From CAYSHJ01 sp964589725 (GTDB lineage: Bacteria; Planctomycetota; Planctomycetia; Planctomycetales; Planctomycetaceae), in NCBI GenBank assembly GCA_964589725.1, contig CAZPUJ010000162.1, forward strand, positions 1 to 6,014: a stretch of 6,014 nucleotides of DNA, written 5' to 3'. Shown piece after piece: positions 5,018 to 6,014 of this stretch. Below the pieces are notes generated by a model that made no database searches, was not told the DNA's origin, and saw nothing but the letters and a program-made list of their open reading frames with translations. The position numbers were made by a program, and so were the translations under genes. Every line of letters begins with the position of its first letter. The stretch's first letter is position 1.

Positions 5018-6014
5018 CTATTTTCCGCCCGCGTCCCCAACCGACAACAACCGAGCCAAGGCATTCGCCATCGAGTCGAGTGACGCAGCGTTGGGCAGCG
5101 TGATCGTCAAGCGTTGGCGGCCGGAGTCGTCGGGGGTGAGGCACTCGGCCAATCGATTTTTGAGGTTGAGGGCCAGTTCGGGTATTGGTTCGCGTTCGGG
5201 ATGCTGCTGTGCGACGAGTTCGCCGAGGAACTGGAAGGCGGCTCCGAGCAGTTCACCACCGGCGGCGGCAACTCGTTCGCGGCGTTGTCGGCTAGCGTCG
5301 TTGTCGCTCGTGGCTTGCGAGTGAGTGTTGGACTCGTGAGGTTCGATCGTCGCGACCGCGGCCACTTCGACAGCGCGGTCGAGTTTCTGAGATTCGTCCA
5401 GCGGACCTTCGGCCTTCGCGCCCAACAGGATTTCCAAGCGGCGTTTGAGGTCGTCGCTGTTCGACTTCATCTCGATTTGATTGACGTCGGACTCAGCATC
5501 CAGCGCGGCGAGGGCCAAATCCCGCTTGAGCATCAGCGTGCTGAGCAGACTTTCTTCGAGCGTCTCCAGCGTGACGAGGATGAAGACCTGCACCGGCTGC
5601 GATTGGCCCATGCGGTGCGCGCGCGAGATGCGTTGCTCCAGCACGGCGGGGTTCCACGGCAGGTCCACGTTGATGACCGTGTTCGCCGCTTGCAGATTCA
5701 ACCCGACCGAGCCGGCATTCGTCGCGAGGAACAGCTTGCAGTCGGCCTCCGTTTGAAACTCATGCACGAGCGCCGGGCGACGGCCTTGCGGGACCGAGCC
5801 GTCCAGCCGCGCGAATCGCAGGCTCCGCGACTTGAGCATCGGCTCGATCAAGTCCAACATCCCGGTCCATTCGGAGAATAGCACCACCTTGCGATCCGGT
5901 TCTTCGAATAGCCGGTCAAACAGTTCCTCAAGTTGTTCCAACTTGGACGAAAACGCCGGCTTCTGCTTGTTGACGAGGTACGTGCTGTTAGCGGCGAGGC
6001 GGCACATCAGCAGC
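5018..6014 (-). CDS. SNF2-family DEAD/DEAH-box helicase, C-terminal part (5' end outside window)
   Basis: The frame is open to the right edge (Leu-Leu before the ATG at 6007) and ends at a TAG at 5018-5020, so only the 3' portion is seen. Counting from that Met, LAANSTYLVNK (4-14) and the KLEQLEELFDRLF segment match the link into the second RecA-like domain. The helicase C-terminal domain (about 20-165) shows KVVLFSEW (40-47), ARLDGSVP (66-73), LATNAGSVGLNLQAAN (94-109), VDLPWNP (114-120) and the motif VI arginine-finger stretch QRISRAHRMGQ (125-135), all typical of SNF2/Rad54-like translocases. The Walker A half lies outside the window. After it comes an extension of about 150 residues: a charged helical stretch, a low-complexity Ser/Asn/Asp segment (223-240), and a final block (GELLGAAFQFLGELV … RLTITLPNAASLDSMANALARLL) that I cannot assign to a domain. 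Such proteins are ATP-driven DNA translocases; the substrate is unknown. DUF4058 follows 80 bp downstream. Confidence 0.93.
   Translation of the reverse strand, partial: LLMCRLAANSTYLVNKQKPAFSSKLEQLEELFDRLFEEPDRKVVLFSEWTGMLDLIEPMLKSRSLRFARLDGSVPQGRRPALVHEFQTEADCKLFLATNAGSVGLNLQAANTVINVDLPWNPAVLEQRISRAHRMGQSQPVQVFILVTLETLEESLLSTLMLKRDLALAALDAESDVNQIEMKSNSDDLKRRLEILLGAKAEGPLDESQKLDRAVEVAAVATIEPHESNTHSQATSDNDASRQRRERVAAAGGELLGAAFQFLGELVAQQHPEREPIPELALNLKNRLAECLTPDDSGRQRLTITLPNAASLDSMANALARLLSVGDAGGK

Noticed and set aside
5114..5881. 255-codon plus-strand frame opposite the SNF2 gene
   Set aside because: The minus strand carries conserved helicase motifs; this frame is its Arg/Gln/Glu-rich mirror.

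Overview
The window looks like chromosomal DNA from a planctomycete. It has moderately high GC and GC-rich third codon positions. The genes are of types common in that phylum: a tail of long-period TPR repeats as found behind Ser/Thr kinases, a Pro/Ser-linked outer-membrane barrel, a DUF4058 protein and a SNF2-type helicase. An inverted pair of a 22-base unit also resembles a repeat I recall from planctomycete genomes. The phylum call is an inference from gene content; no rRNA or marker gene is present.

Layout, left to right. (1) Positions 2-535 (+) are the 3' end of a TPR-repeat protein that begins outside the window. (2) Positions 536-888 are non-coding and hold a long, almost perfect hairpin (621-681) and a 12-base palindrome. 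(3) Positions 889-2271 (+) encode a secreted protein with a signal peptide, a Pro/Ser/Glu/Gln-rich linker and a probable outer-membrane beta-barrel ending in Phe. (4) Positions 2272-2598 are non-coding, with a 10-bp hairpin and, close to the next gene, a strong candidate sigma-54 (-24/-12) promoter. (5) Positions 2599-4026 (+) encode a sigma-54 enhancer-binding protein with a degenerate receiver-like N-terminus, an AAA+ domain with a GAFTSA loop instead of GAFTGA, and a Fis-type HTH. (6) Positions 4027-4157 separate converging genes. (7) Positions 4158-4937 (-) encode a DUF4058 protein. (8) Positions 5018-6014 (-) are the 3' portion of a SNF2-family helicase gene that continues beyond the right edge.

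How they may work together. The SNF2 helicase and the DUF4058 protein lie on the same strand 80 bp apart and may be co-transcribed. DUF4058 shows an acidic/Lys motif order like that of Uma2-type PD-(D/E)XK nucleases, so a helicase-nuclease pairing is possible but unproven. The sigma-54 activator has a candidate sigma-54 promoter of its own, suggesting autoregulation or control by another activator. Nothing links the TPR protein or the barrel to the other genes beyond proximity. I see no CRISPR array, transposase, tRNA or rRNA. No clearly novel system is demonstrated. The best leads are the atypical activator with its promoter, the Uma2-like reading of DUF4058 beside the helicase, and the REP-like hairpin.
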